Shown here in pieces: positions 1-10,480 of a stretch of 64,000 nt of DNA (its first letter is position 1; every line of letters starts with the position of its first letter). The stretch is from Xenopus tropicalis (lineage: Eukaryota; Chordata; Amphibia; Anura; Pipidae). The notes beneath the pieces are model-generated. The model saw only the letters and a list, made by a program, of their open reading frames with translations, did no database searches and was not told the origin of the DNA. A program made the position numbers and the translations under genes. The stretch covers positions 144,749,545 through 144,813,544 of the forward strand of contig NC_030680.2 of NCBI RefSeq assembly GCF_000004195.4, given 5' to 3'.

Positions 1-213
1 TGAAATAAACCCAATAGGGCTGTTCTGCCCCCAATAAGGGGTAATTATATCTTAGTTGGGATCAAGTACAGGTACTGTTTTATTTTTACAGAGGAAAAGG
101 AAATAATTTTTAAAAATTAGAATTATTTGCTTGGGAGTCTATGGAAGATGGTCTTTCCGTAATTCGGAACTTTCTGGATAAGGGGTTTCTGGATAAGGGA
201 TCCCATACCTGTA
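1..213 (+). mobile_element. Right end of an inverted-repeat element carrying the 113-bp repeat
   Basis: Begins inside a 113-bp unit (AATAAACCCAATAGGGCTG...) and ends with the terminal arm of this family (CTGGATAAGGGATCCCATACCTGTA). The left part lies outside the window. The same family recurs at 5331, 20127, 25738, 51023, 58060 and 61269. Confidence 0.75.
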
Positions 214-1595
214 CAAATACAAACATGCAGTAAAGGCAAATTCATAATAATCACAATTTTTGTCCTAATTAAGAGGAGTTAAATAGAGAATAAGAAATAT
301 GTAAGTGTTATAGTTCTAATGTAAACTAATGAGGTTTGCAATTCGTTGAGGGGTGCCCTGGTTTTGCATGGAAACAATATTTATCATTTATCGTACATTA
401 TATATATTTATTGACTTTCAGTTAGGAACAGAACAAGACTATAATTCATTTCTCATCTTCTGTTGCTGAATTTAACACAGGGAAAGGTGGCCTTTATAGA
501 GTGATATTCCTGAGGGATGCTAAATTTAATATCAAGGTGAGACAAAGCTCTAAATAATTCATAGGGAACATAGACAAACATTTGTCTTAGCGACCCACTG
601 ACCGCAATGTATTAATATCCTGTTCTTGTTTGGGTAATCATCTTGTGCAATGACTTGCAACTCACATAGGAGCCTACAGTATCTTCGCTTTGTAGATAAC
701 CTCCAGATGTACCATCTGATAATGGCATCTGATAACATTTTATGGCTACAGTTCAAACAGCAGATGAAGCAAAATGAAGTGAGACCTCAGCAAACAAAAA
801 AGAACTGAACAGATCTGATCCGTCAGTACTAGAGAGCTTAGCAAGATGTGACGAGCTATCATTTAGTGCCTTGGACTTCACTTCCCATTGTGGTATAAGG
901 AGGACAACCTTCAGATCATGCCGAACAATCTTTAATATAAGGGCTATCTAGGTCTTAAGGGCTTTAAAGTCTTAAGAATTTATGAACAACTTCTTTGTTT
1001 ATTTGAAACATGTCCTGAGTGTTACCAGCTTCTTTCTAATTAGTACGTAAGCCGGGTCTGAGGACATAGATGAATTCCTCGTTGACATTGAGTCTTATGC
1101 TTGAGATTGTGGTTGCAACTTTCAGGTCAAGCTTCCCTTAGATGTCCACCAGTATTAGTCATTTAGCCAAAGGGCCAAGAATATGTAGGACCTATAATAA
1201 GTTCTCACTTTGCACTACTTTGTTGTAAGTTAGATATTGTCAAACCGCTTGATGGTGAGGGTCCTCTTAGCCCATAATATGGGTACAAAAATAGAAAATT
1301 ATTTTAGTGTCAGTCATTCAGCCATAAGAATAGTTTAAAGAATCATGTTTGGTCTGTTTGATAAAGAGTAACCTTGAGAAAGAGTATCATGGACACACAA
1401 ATGTGCTGAGCTAGAATTCTTCTTCATCCTTAGAAGCAGCTAGCTTTTCCACAAATGGCAGGCCAAGACCCAATGTTGACTTCTCCATCTTTTATTAAAG
1501 TAGACTTGTTGCAGGGAGGCATACTAGTTGGACATTTTTTATGCAGAGGTTTTTAACAAGGTGTTAAGGTCAATGTAATGCCTTTGTAGACACTG
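214..1595. other. Unannotated upstream sequence
   Basis: About 1.4 kb of AT-rich DNA with no convincing ORF, RNA gene or intact repeat. A segment near 1290-1330 weakly resembles text near 3500-3545 and 49170-49220, hinting at an old dispersed repeat. Confidence 0.5.
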
Positions 1596-1867
1596 TGTCA
1601 AATGTAAAAAGACTTGGGGAGCAACACAAGCACCATAAAAGTTCATGGAGGAGCCAAATAAGGGCTGTGATTGGCTATTAGGGGCCTCTATGCACCCTAT
1701 CAGCTTACAGGGGCTTTATTTGGTAGGAAATCTTGTTTTTATTCAACCAAAACTTGCCCCCAAGTCAGGAATTCAAAAATAACTCCCTGGTTTGGGGGCA
1801 CTGAGAGCAACACCCAAGGGGTAGGGGAGCAACATGTTCCCCCTGAGTTACTGGTTGGGGATCACTG
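1596..1867 (-). mobile_element. hAT-like short element, one end missing
   Basis: Same family as 22094-22400, here in the opposite orientation. The right end GGTTGGGGATCACTG is present; the left terminal repeat is lost. Related copies at 32321 and 36500 retain 8-bp duplications, which is why I call it hAT-like. Confidence 0.65.
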
Positions 1868-1873
1868 ATCTAA

Positions 1874-2095
1874 AGGTGGCCATACACACGGGTGGGAAAT
1901 ATCCGGCTAACTCGGTTGTTTGGCCCTGGGGCCAAACGATTGAATTAGAACGAATGGTATAGGCGTCTGTCGGTTCGGGGACCGCATCGACGAGCCATAG
2001 CGGTCCCCAATCCGACTAATTTTTAAACCTGCCCGATCGAGATCTGGTCGATTTCAGGCCAGATATCGATCGGGCAGGCCCGTGTATGGGCACCT
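1874..2095. mobile_element. AGGTGGCC-type inverted-repeat element with TAA duplication
   Basis: Ends AGGTGGCCATACACA and CGTGTATGGGCACCT are inverted repeats, flanked on both sides by TAA. A 3-bp TAA/TTA duplication is typical of the PIF/Harbinger superfamily. It has no coding capacity, so it is non-autonomous. It lies 6 bp from the hAT-like element. Confidence 0.75.
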
Positions 2096-3589
2096 TAAGG
2101 GAATTGTACTGGAGAAGATAGATATTTAAATGGACCACAGTACCACTGCATTTAAGCTCTTATGGGAGTAGGCCAAGGGCTACATGGTACAAACCTCAGA
2201 TGCTTTCTATGACTGGTGGCATATGGGATGTTCTGATTACTGCTGCCCCTAGCCGGAAGACAGTGGTGGTCAAAACACCCCTCCAGGCCTGTCACCACTT
2301 CCCATAGAGCTCTACTGGAAACCCACAAATTAAACCACCCCCAATGGGGACAGCAGGCATATTTCCACTATGGAACTCTCAAGGTCAGAGTGACCTACCA
2401 GGGTACCTCCCAGTGGGCCCCAGCCTAGGAGACTTCCCATGAGTCCATCCTTTTTTCTACCTTCAGTATCTATATCTAATTACTGCAAGAGTGGGCCCAG
2501 GGTGTCAGCACAATTTACCGACATGTCTGTATCACTTCAATGTTGTTGTTGTTCAATGTAATACACAATGCATATTTAGCACTTTTACATTCTATAGTTA
2601 GCAGATTGGATCTGGCAATGGAGTCATTAATTACTCTGTTCCATATGTATTAATGTGCAAATTGGTGTGAGCAACTGAGCTTGTCTTCCTAGGGAGTGGA
2701 TACAAGTCCCCCTCAGGGGTAGGCACCTACTGTATGGATCCCTATTTAATAATCTTAATTAACTTTCCTGTTAACTGAAGAAGGATCAGCGACAGCTGGG
2801 GGATAGGGCAAACGTGATGTATAGTATATTTAACCAGATAAGGAGGAAAGTATTATGGCCATAATGTTTTGGGTTTTTTTAATTGCTACATGAGCGGATT
2901 TGCAGGGAAATGACAAATGGTTCTTGGAGATACTGGAAATTGCGGTTCAATGACGGAATATATTACCGCCATTGTGTTGCCTTAAAAGGCCATAGTGTAA
3001 TAATACAGGGGCACAGTAGTTATCATTTGTCGTTCCATTGTGGTGCGAAGGGATTTATATTGAGTCGATGCACCAGGGTTAATGTCTGCTCTTTTTATTT
3101 TAATAGAGGAGCCCTACGCTTCCTAAAAAGGAGAGTCATATTGTAGATTAGCTGTAATTTATTACTAAAGCCGGGCTAAGGAGGTGTCCGTGATGGCATT
3201 TAAGCTGCTGTTCCATGGAAGGGAAGTCTCTAATTCTGATTTATGTGCCTTTCTAAAGCTTCCCAAAAAGCAGTGTGATGATATTGGAATTCTGCCACAC
3301 TATTCATACTTCTGTAGCAATACCAACCTGAAAGGTAGCTCCATAATGTGTAAATGGGAGGGACGGAAGGCACTATATTTATGAAAGTCGGAGGTAGTCA
3401 GACTTTTTAGTTTGAAGTGCCAAGTTCCAGCCTTTGACAGGGCTCCATTTGATAGTCCAAACCTTGGTCAGGCCCCCCGATAGCTCATAAAATAGGTATA
3501 GAAAGAAAATATTGTGTCTTATTGGAGTATCAGTCTCAGCCATAGTTCCAAAACTATCATGGACAGCCATTTCATATAGACCCCAAATC
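2096..3589. other. Unannotated upstream sequence
   Basis: Non-repetitive by eye. Small ORFs (for example 2883-3146) show no recognisable domain or codon-use signal and I do not call them genes. Confidence 0.5.
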
Positions 3590-4541
3590 TCACCTCAACT
3601 GTCCTTCAAGCTGAGCTTACAGGTGTATCTAGGAGACTAAATGGCTATCCTTCCTAACTGTCACCTCAACTGGCCTTTAGGCTGAGCTTTCAGGTGTATC
3701 TAGGAGACTAAATGGCTATCCTTCCTAACTTTCACCTCAACTCGCCTTTTGGCCTTTAGGCTGAGCTTTCAGGTGTATCTAGGAGACTAAATGGCTATCC
3801 TTTCTAACTGTCACCTCAACTGGCCTTTAGGCTGAGCTTTCAGGTGTATCAAGGAGACTAAATGGCTATCCTTCCTAACTTTCCCCCTTAACTCGCCTTT
3901 TGGCCTTTAGGCTGAGCTTTCAGGTGTATCTAGGAGACTAAATGGCTATCCTTCCTAACTTTTACCTCAACTGTCCTTTAGGCTAAACTTTCAGGTGTAT
4001 CTAGGAGATTAAATGGCTATCCTTCCTAACTTTCACCTAAATTGGCCTTTAGGCTGAGCTTTCAGGTGTATCTAGGGGACTAAATGGCTTTCCTTCCTAA
4101 CTTTCACCTCAACTGGCCTTTAGGCTGAGCTTTCAGGTGTATCTAGGAGATTAAATGGATATCCTTCCTAACTTTCACCTTTAGGCTGAGCTTTCAGGTA
4201 TATCTACGAGACTAAATGGCTATCCTTCCTAACTTTCACCTAAACTGGCCTTTAGGCTGAGCTTTCAGGTGTATCTAGGAGATTAAATGGATATCCTTCC
4301 TAACTTTCACCTTTAGGCTGAGCTTTCAGGTATATCTACGAGACTAAATGGCTATCCTTCCTAACTTTCACCTCAACTGGCCTTTAGGCTGAGCTTTCAG
4401 GTGTATCTAGGAGATTAAATGGATATCCTTCCTAACTTTCACCTTTAGGCTGAGCTTTCAGGTGTATCTACGAGACTAAATGGCTATCCTTCCTAACTTT
4501 CACCTAAACTGGCCTTTAGGCTGAGCTTTCAGGTGTATCTA
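3590..4541 (+). repeat. 71-bp minisatellite, about 13 copies
   Basis: Units follow TCACCTCAACTGGCCTTTAG, then GCTGAGCTTTCAGGTGTATC, then TAGGAGACTAAATGGCTATC, then CTTCCTAACT. Unit starts at 3590, 3661 and 3732 show a 71-bp period. Some units carry an 8-bp insertion, others are shortened to about 57 bp (from about 4170), and long and short forms alternate in the right half. Confidence 0.95.
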
Positions 4542-5330
4542 GGGCTTCTGAACCTCCAAACTTGTACAGTAAGATTAATATATTAAATAAAGCATTTCTA
4601 GCCATATTCATTAAGGCTTTACTCCTTCTTAGAGGCTGTATCCTCTTTCAGAATTACACCTTTGTTGCTTGCTTTAAATACAAGGATATATAGATCTCCC
4701 TACAGATGTTTCCATGGAGGAGAACTGTGACCAATCTTATCACATAACAATCTGATCTGTTGACCATATGCCGGTAGCCATAGCAAAGGCATAATTAATC
4801 AGCCTCACATTGCCTTTTTTAGGATTCACAAATTAGGATCTGATTGCTGCCCTAGGGAAAGGAACTATAATTTAGATTTAAAGTAGTATTTGATTAGTGC
4901 TTTACAAGGGTCTACTTCTGACTGCCACAGTGATTGGCTTAGTCAGTGCTGCCCGACCTATTACATGCAGTGGGACAATTATTTAGTGTGTATCATGTTT
5001 TGAGGGCCAGATTAAATTAAAATAATGTCATACAAAGAAGCCTATGGATACTGGGGGCCATAAAAATCCTTTTGGAGGGCCACATCTGGCCCACGGACCT
5101 CCAGTTAAATGGCACCGGTCTAAGAGAATGTCTCTGCACTAGAAAGACAGGGTTTTGGTTGCTTTTTCACAGTTTCTGTGTCGGCTCCTTGTGGCCTTGG
5201 CTAAGTCCTGCCCTGGATTTAGAGTGTTTACTTCTCAAAATACCCAAGCATGGGCCTGCAATTGGGGCCAATCTGTACAATTCGGACCAATAAGTATCAC
5301 TACATTCTGCACTGCTCTACATGCCACTAG
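4542..5330. other. Unique sequence with a degraded hAT-like relic
   Basis: Mostly nothing recognisable. Between about 4944 and 5125 the text CAGTGCTGCCCGACC ... GGGCCACATCTGGCCCACGG resembles the ends of hAT-derived elements, but no target duplication is left. Confidence 0.4.
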
Positions 5331-6313
5331 TACAGGTATGGGACCTGTTATCCAGAATGCTCTGGACCTGGGGTTTTCTGCATAAGGGATCTTTCCGTAA
5401 TTTGGATCTCCATAACTTAAGTCTGCTAAAAATAATTTAAATATTGAACAAACCCAATAGGCTTGTTTAGTTGGGATCAAGTACAAGGTACTGTTTTATT
5501 ATTACAGAGAAAAGGGAATCATTTAACCATTAAATAAACCCAATAGGGCTGTTCTGCCCCAATAAGGGGTAATTATATCTTAGTTGGGATCAAGTACAGG
5601 TACTGTTTTATTATTACAGAGAAAAGGGAATCATTTAACCATTAAATAAACCCAATAGGGCTGTTCTGCCCCCAATAAGGGGTAATTATATCTTAGTTGG
5701 GATCAAGTACAGGTACTGTTTTATTATTACAGAGAAAAGGGAATCATTTAACCATTAAATAAACCCAATAGGGCTGTTCTGCCCCCAATAAGGGGTAATT
5801 ATATCTTAGTTGGGATCAAGTACAGGTACTGTTTTATTATTACAGAGAAAAGGGAATCATTTAACCATTAAATAAACCCAATAGGGCTGTTCTGCCCCCA
5901 ATAAGGGGTAATTATATCTTAGTTGGGATCAAGTACAGGTACTGTTTTATTATTACAGAGGAAAGGGAATCATTTAACCATTAAATAAACCCAATAGGAC
6001 TGTTCTGCCCCCAATAAGGGGTAATTATATCTTAGTTGGGATCAAGTACAGGTACTGTTTTATTATTACAGAGAAAAGGGAATCATTTAACCATTAAATA
6101 AACCCAATAGGGCTGTTCTGCCCCCAATAAGGGGTAATTATATCTTAGTTGGGATCAAGTACAAGGTACTGTTTTATTATTACAGAGAAAAAGGAAATAT
6201 CTTTTTTAAAAATTAGAATTATTTGCTTATAATGGAGTCTATGGGATATGGCCTTTCTGTAATTCGGAACTTTCTGGATAACTGGTTTCCGGATAAGGGA
6301 TCCCATACCTGTA
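5331..6313 (+). mobile_element. Inverted-repeat element with seven 112/113-bp tandem units
   Basis: The left arm TACAGGTATGGGACCTGTTA and right arm ending GGGATCCCATACCTGTA are inverted repeats. Between them lie about seven head-to-tail units (about 5440-6190) containing CCAATAAGGGGTAATTATAT and TACTGTTTTATTATTACAG, period 112-113 bp. There is no transposase; non-autonomous. The array differs in copy number from the other copies in this window, so it expanded within each element or before dispersal. Confidence 0.85.
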
Positions 6314-7340
6314 TTGAATAATGGAAATGTCCACTTTAACCCTGAGCTTAAACCCTGGGCTACTGGGCACCAATATGCTGGCCCACTGAGCTTACAATCT
6401 ATATTTGCTGCTTTTAGACAGTTGCTATGTGTTTTAGACACCCCAAGCCATTTGTTGAGTGCCCCAATGAACACTTCCATGACCTGTATACAAAGTAATA
6501 TAATATTTAAGCACTGCTCAATGCAGCCACCATTCCAGCCTTGGCTCCCAGTAGTGCAGCCTTACGGAAATGATTATGCCTATTAAATGCCCCCTTATAC
6601 TACCAAGCATATAAAGAATTTACAGACTAATATCTGCACTAAAAATTCTCATTTTAAGGTTTTATCTCCCCTTTTACTGCTTTGACACCAAGGCACTAAG
6701 AGCTGATTTAACAAGTGCAATGGGTTAACTGCTTCCCATGTTGTCTAATCAACCCTCTTTTTAAAGTTTGTTACAGGCAATAAAAGGGGCCATAATCCTT
6801 TGCTGTATCTCGTATTTCCTCTGTGCCTGCCAGCAGGGGGCCCCCTGAGCACCGTGTTCCAGGACTGATCAAAGGGCAGACAAAACTTGGGCTCCCCGTC
6901 TGATCCTAATACTTTTATAGCTTTATCAGCTCTGGTGAATATGAGGATTGGCAATGTCTGTAATTGCACCAATAAAAAAAAAACACTTATTTGGCTGAAA
7001 TAGCTGAGCATGTGCTAATCTGCCTTTCTACTGAGCTGTGGCCCCGGCAGGCAAAGAGGATTCTTGGAGCACAGCTGTTGTGGCTTAAACCTTGGGATTC
7101 CACTGTCACTCCCCGCTGTGGGGCACGACTGTAATTACATTTCTACTAATAATAACGCCAAGTGGCCACAAACAGTTTCAGGGTCCATAGAAAGGGAACT
7201 GGATCAGATTCTGCAAAAAAAAAAAAAGTTAAGTATATTGCCATGAATGAAGGTGACACACAGTTTAAAGGGTAACTGAGTGCGCGGCCTTTTTGAAATA
7301 TGAGGAGTCAGATGGTCTGGGATCAGTTGGCTCAAAGCCA
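6314..7340. other. Unannotated sequence
   Basis: No repeat family or gene recognised. Short poly-A at 7216-7228. ORFs here are short and random looking. Confidence 0.45.
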
Positions 7341-7411
7341 AAACCTTAGGTGGGCATATCGGGCGAAGATCTGCTAATTTGGCGGCCTCTTAACGTGTAT
7401 GACCACCTTAA
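7341..7411. mobile_element. Fragment of an AGGTGGCC-type element
   Basis: Contains internal text of the family (GGGCGAAGATCTGCTAATTTGG) and an end GTGTATGACCACCTTAAGG. It lacks the other end. It lies 27 bp before a complete copy. Confidence 0.55.
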
Positions 7412-7438
7412 GGCTGGCTTGACCAATCACTTTGCTAA

Positions 7439-7759
7439 AGGTGCCCATACACAGTCCGATAGTAGCTGTAGATATGGGTCCCTTAGACAGATTCGGCAAC
7501 TAATTGGCCCGTGTATGGGCACTCCCGACAGGCCTGCCCGACCGATATCTGGCCTGAAATTGGGCAGATCTCAATCGGGCAGGTTAGAAAATCTCGTTGG
7601 ATCGGGGACCGCATTGGCTCGTTGATGCGGTCCCTGGACTGCCTTTTCCTATACCCGTCGTTATAATTCGATCGTTTGGCCCCAGGGCTAAACGATCGAA
7701 TTACCCTAAATTCCCCCGATATCGCTCAAACGAGCGCATCTTATGGTGTATGGGGACCT
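7439..7759. mobile_element. AGGTGGCC-type inverted-repeat element with TAA duplication
   Basis: Ends AGGTGCCCATACACA and TGTATGGGGACCT, flanked by TAA at 7436-7438 and 7760-7762. The interior holds inverted blocks such as TCGGGCAGG and GGGGACCGCA shared with the other copies. PIF/Harbinger-like by duplication size. Confidence 0.75.
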
Positions 7760-7929
7760 TAATAATACTGCTTGTTGGCCAATGACACAGGTCGTATATG
7801 GGGGGTGATATGACCATGACCTTCTTGGACCACCCTAACAGTCTGTTCTGCTGAAACAACTGATCGGATCTGTGCAATTAGGTTATTTGAGTATGTGTCT
7901 AGATTTTAATACCAATTATGCAGATCCAT

Positions 7930-8163
7930 CAGATTGTAAGCTCTTTTGGGCAGGGCTCTCTCCACCTCTTGTATCGGTTACTGATTGCTTTATATGTTAC
8001 TCCTTGTAGAGTGTAAGCTCTTTTGGGCAGGGCTCTCTTCCCCTCCTGTATCGGTTACTGATTGCTTTATATGTTACTCTGTATGTCCAATGTATGTAAC
8101 CCACTTATTGTACAGCGCTGCGGGATATGTTGGCGCTTTATAAATAAATGTTAATAATAATAT
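7930..8163 (+). repeat. SINE-like dispersed repeat with duplicated 77-bp 5' module
   Basis: Starts AGATTGTAAGCTCTTTTGGG and ends TTGGCGCTTTATAAATAAAT with a TAA-rich tail. The 5' module is present twice. The same family is at 8195, 8545, 9395 (minus), 23707 (minus), 28250 (minus) and 55800 (minus). The tail suggests retroposition, but I see no clear tRNA-like promoter boxes. Confidence 0.75.
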
Positions 8164-8189
8164 AGGTGGCTGTGGGTGGAATGGGTGGC

Positions 8190-8312
8190 TATAGATTGTA
8201 AGCTCTTTTGGGCAGGGCTCCCTTCACCTCTTGTATCGGTTATTGATTGCTTTGTATGTTACTCTGTATGTCCAATGTATGAAACCCACTTATAAATAAA
8301 TGTTAATAATAA
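8190..8312 (+). repeat. SINE-like dispersed repeat, internally deleted
   Basis: 5' module AGATTGTAAGCTCTTTTGGG followed by a direct jump to TATAAATAAATGTTAATAAT; the GTACAGCGCTG core is missing. Its tail forms the start of the left arm of a large inverted repeat. Confidence 0.7.
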
Positions 8313-8544
8313 TATATAATAATATTAGCCCATGCATCTTGAATGTTAGCCCATGTTCGGCCAATGAGTTTATCTGGCTAAAACATGGCATTTGTGTACA
8401 TTTTTACAGTACAGAATTACTGTACTGTAGTAGTTTGGGTCAGGGATATCAAATCTTCCAGCTAGAGTGTAAGCTCTTAATCTTTGTATCTATATATTTG
8501 TGTCATGCCCATTCCCACACCTTGTGTCTCAACCCTTTCCCCTT

Positions 8545-8710
8545 GTAGATTGTAAGCTCTTTTGGGCAGGGCTCTCTTCACCTCTTGTATCGGTTATTGA
8601 TTGCTTTATATGTTACTCTGTATGCCCAATGTATGTAACCCACTTATTGTACAGCCCTGCGGGATATGTTGGCGCTTTATAAATAGATGTTAATAATAAT
8701 AATAATAATG
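8545..8710 (+). repeat. SINE-like dispersed repeat, full unit
   Basis: TAGATTGTAAGCTCTTTTGG through GGGATATGTTGGCGCTTTAT and an ATAATAATAA tail, ending at a GTAT microsatellite. Confidence 0.75.
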
Positions 8711-8727
8711 TATGTATGTATGTATAT

Positions 8728-8905
8728 CTTTATTTATAAAGCGCTACTTATGTACGCAGAATACATTAATACAAACAGGGTGTTAATAAGATAATAGATA
8801 AATACAAAGTATAATAATAAATACAGCAGCAATAAGTTAAGAGTCGAGGACACAAGAGGAAGGAGGTCCCTGCCCCATAGAGCTTACAATCTATATAACA
8901 TAGAT
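8728..8905 (-). repeat. Second SINE-like family, minus strand
   Basis: Reads CTTTATTTATAAAGCGCTAC ... CCCCATAGAGCTTACAATCT, the reverse of the family at 33945-34135. It shares the tail and the GTAAGCTCT block with the first family but has a different middle. Confidence 0.65.
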
Positions 8906-8946
8906 AAATAATAATAACTTTATATGTTTCCCTTTTCTGTACTAAT

Positions 8947-9168
8947 AGGGGCAGATTAATCAAAATGTGAGTTTAGAGCTAAATACAAATAAACTCACCC
9001 ACATTCTATTTATTCCTATGGCATTTTTAGAAGCATATTTATCAAATGGTGAGTTCTAACTTTCACCCATTGATAAATACACTTCTAAAAATCCCATAGG
9101 AATGAATAGAACGTGGGTGAGTGTTTTTGTATTACGCTCTAAACTCACATTTTGATAACTCTGCCCCT
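8947..9168. mobile_element. Fold-back element (AGGGGCAGATTAATCAAAAT...)
   Basis: Ends AGGGGCAGATTAATCAAAAT and ATTTTGATAACTCTGCCCCT are inverted repeats and nearly the whole element is palindromic (TCACCCACATTCTATT and its complement near 9100). It is flanked on both sides by TAAT. Non-coding. Confidence 0.75.
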
Positions 9169-9394
9169 TAATGTATATTAATGTATATAAAGAGAGACAT
9201 GCTACATAAATACACAAAAGGGTTCGGGGACTTATAGTTCAACAGCAGCTGGACAGCTATAGGCAGAGTATTATACACTGGGGAAGGTGTTAATGTACAC
9301 AAATGCCATGTTTTAGCCAGATAAACTCATTGGCCGAACATGGGCTAACATTCAAGATGCATGGGCTAATGTTCATTATTATATATTATATTAT

Positions 9395-9468
9395 TATTAT
9401 TATTATTAACATTTATTTATAAAGCGCCAACATATTCCGCAGTGCTGTACAATAAGTGGGTTTCAGAC
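9395..9468 (-). repeat. SINE-like dispersed repeat 3' fragment
   Basis: TTATTAACATTTATTTATAA followed by AGCGCCAACATATTCCGCAG, the reverse of the 3' end of the family at 7930. Confidence 0.7.
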
Positions 9469-9829
9469 ATTAGCTACAACTAACTACAGCTACATCAGTA
9501 GCTGAATGGCTTTAGGTAGGACACCCTTTCTTTTCTGCCAGTTCCCTGCATCGTATGGAGCAAAGGGGTTACAATTATATTTAGCACCTCTATCCGAGTT
9601 ATGGAGAGTATTTGGTCAGCTACCAAACTGCTGGGAGTTCCTGCAGTAAAATAAAAAATGAGCCTCTTTACTGCCTTTGCCAAATGTTTATTACAAATAG
9701 AAGCCAAAGCGGTTTTTGTTTGTGTTTAACGCCCTGGGGGGCAGGGAAGTGGGGGCTATTGATTTGTTAGGAAAGTCTGATTTACATGTAAATGAATGAT
9801 ATGAGCCGGGGGGGGGGGGGGGGGCCAGT
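9469..9829. other. Unannotated sequence with a G-run
   Basis: No gene recognised; a run of about 17 G at 9808-9824 is the only feature. Confidence 0.45.
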
Positions 9830-10480
9830 GACAATTGAGAGTGTCCCAGAGCCGACTCTCACTTGCTGACATCACTGGGAGGCATTAGTATTCCGGAGAT
9901 GGGAAGGCTGCTACAGAATAGGATCCTGACTCACACAGCGAGCTGGCAATTAAACTTCATGGGGCTGAATATTTCCTTTACAAGATCTTGGAGAGCAAAT
10001 TGGACCTAACGTTGCCTTTGCTACAAAGGGGCCATTTGGAAGAGAGCTTTGAGCCCAGGGGTGTGCTGGATTTGAAAAAAGGGGGGTGAACAAAAAAAAA
10101 AAAAAGGCAAAACAAAGCTGTGGTTCTGAAAGAGACCCTTTAAACAGCACAGCCTTCTCCAAAGAGGGCAGGAATCACTCTCTACTGCTGATGCTTCTCA
10201 ACAGAACACATTCGCTTCCAGCCAGCACAATGCTCGGTGTGCGGGGCTGCTTGGAGAGGCTTTGACTAAAGCCGGCTGCTCATTTCAACTGTCCCTGGGT
10301 CTGTCATGCTGGGAGAGCAGAGGTAACCCCCTTGTGTCCCCTGTGCACAGCCGAGATGTTTGTTGTGCCGGCAACATGGAAAAGAGAATCAAACTGTAAA
10401 AACTAAGGAGCTTGAGGATCTGGCAGCTACTCCCTGCAACCTGGGGTCTTCAGCCGGACTGGGAATAGGTAGGAACTCAG
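9830..10480 (+). promoter_or_regulatory. Candidate prickle2 promoter / 5' exon block
   Basis: About 650 bp without any of the repeat families that crowd the flanks, preceded by a run of about 17 G (9808-9824). It contains an inverted SOX/TCF-like pair (CCTTTGCTACAAAGG, 10015-10029), an AACAAAG site near 10114, and two possible splice donors (GAG|GTAACC at 10323, ATAG|GTAGGA near 10468). No convincing TATA box was seen. The position upstream of a phase-2 acceptor at 25331 makes a 5' exon here reasonable, but this is inference. Confidence 0.3.
10306..10322 (+). CDS. prickle2: Candidate alternative first coding exon of prickle2 (MLGEQ-)
   Basis: ATG CTG GGA GAG CAG AG is followed by a possible donor (GAG|GTAACC, GT at 10323). 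An in-frame stop at 10267-10269 precedes the ATG, and G stands at -3. The exon ends after two bases of a codon, exactly the phase needed by the acceptor at 25331. Joining them would give [19 protein letters not shown]. The surrounding block is free of recognised repeats and lies about 15 kb upstream, a plausible first-intron size for this gene. The evidence is only phase, ATG and position; the donor is moderate and a 17-nt coding piece can occur by chance. The real upstream exon could lie elsewhere. Confidence 0.25.

Larger units (their letters stand above)
8291..9421. repeat. Large inverted repeat, arms about 115-130 bp, loop about 890 bp
   Basis: Left arm 8291-8402 (including TTAGCCCATGCATCTTGAAT and ATCTGGCTAAAACATGGCAT) is repeated in reverse complement at 9292-9421 with very few changes. 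The interior holds further SINE-like copies and a fold-back element. Confidence 0.85.
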
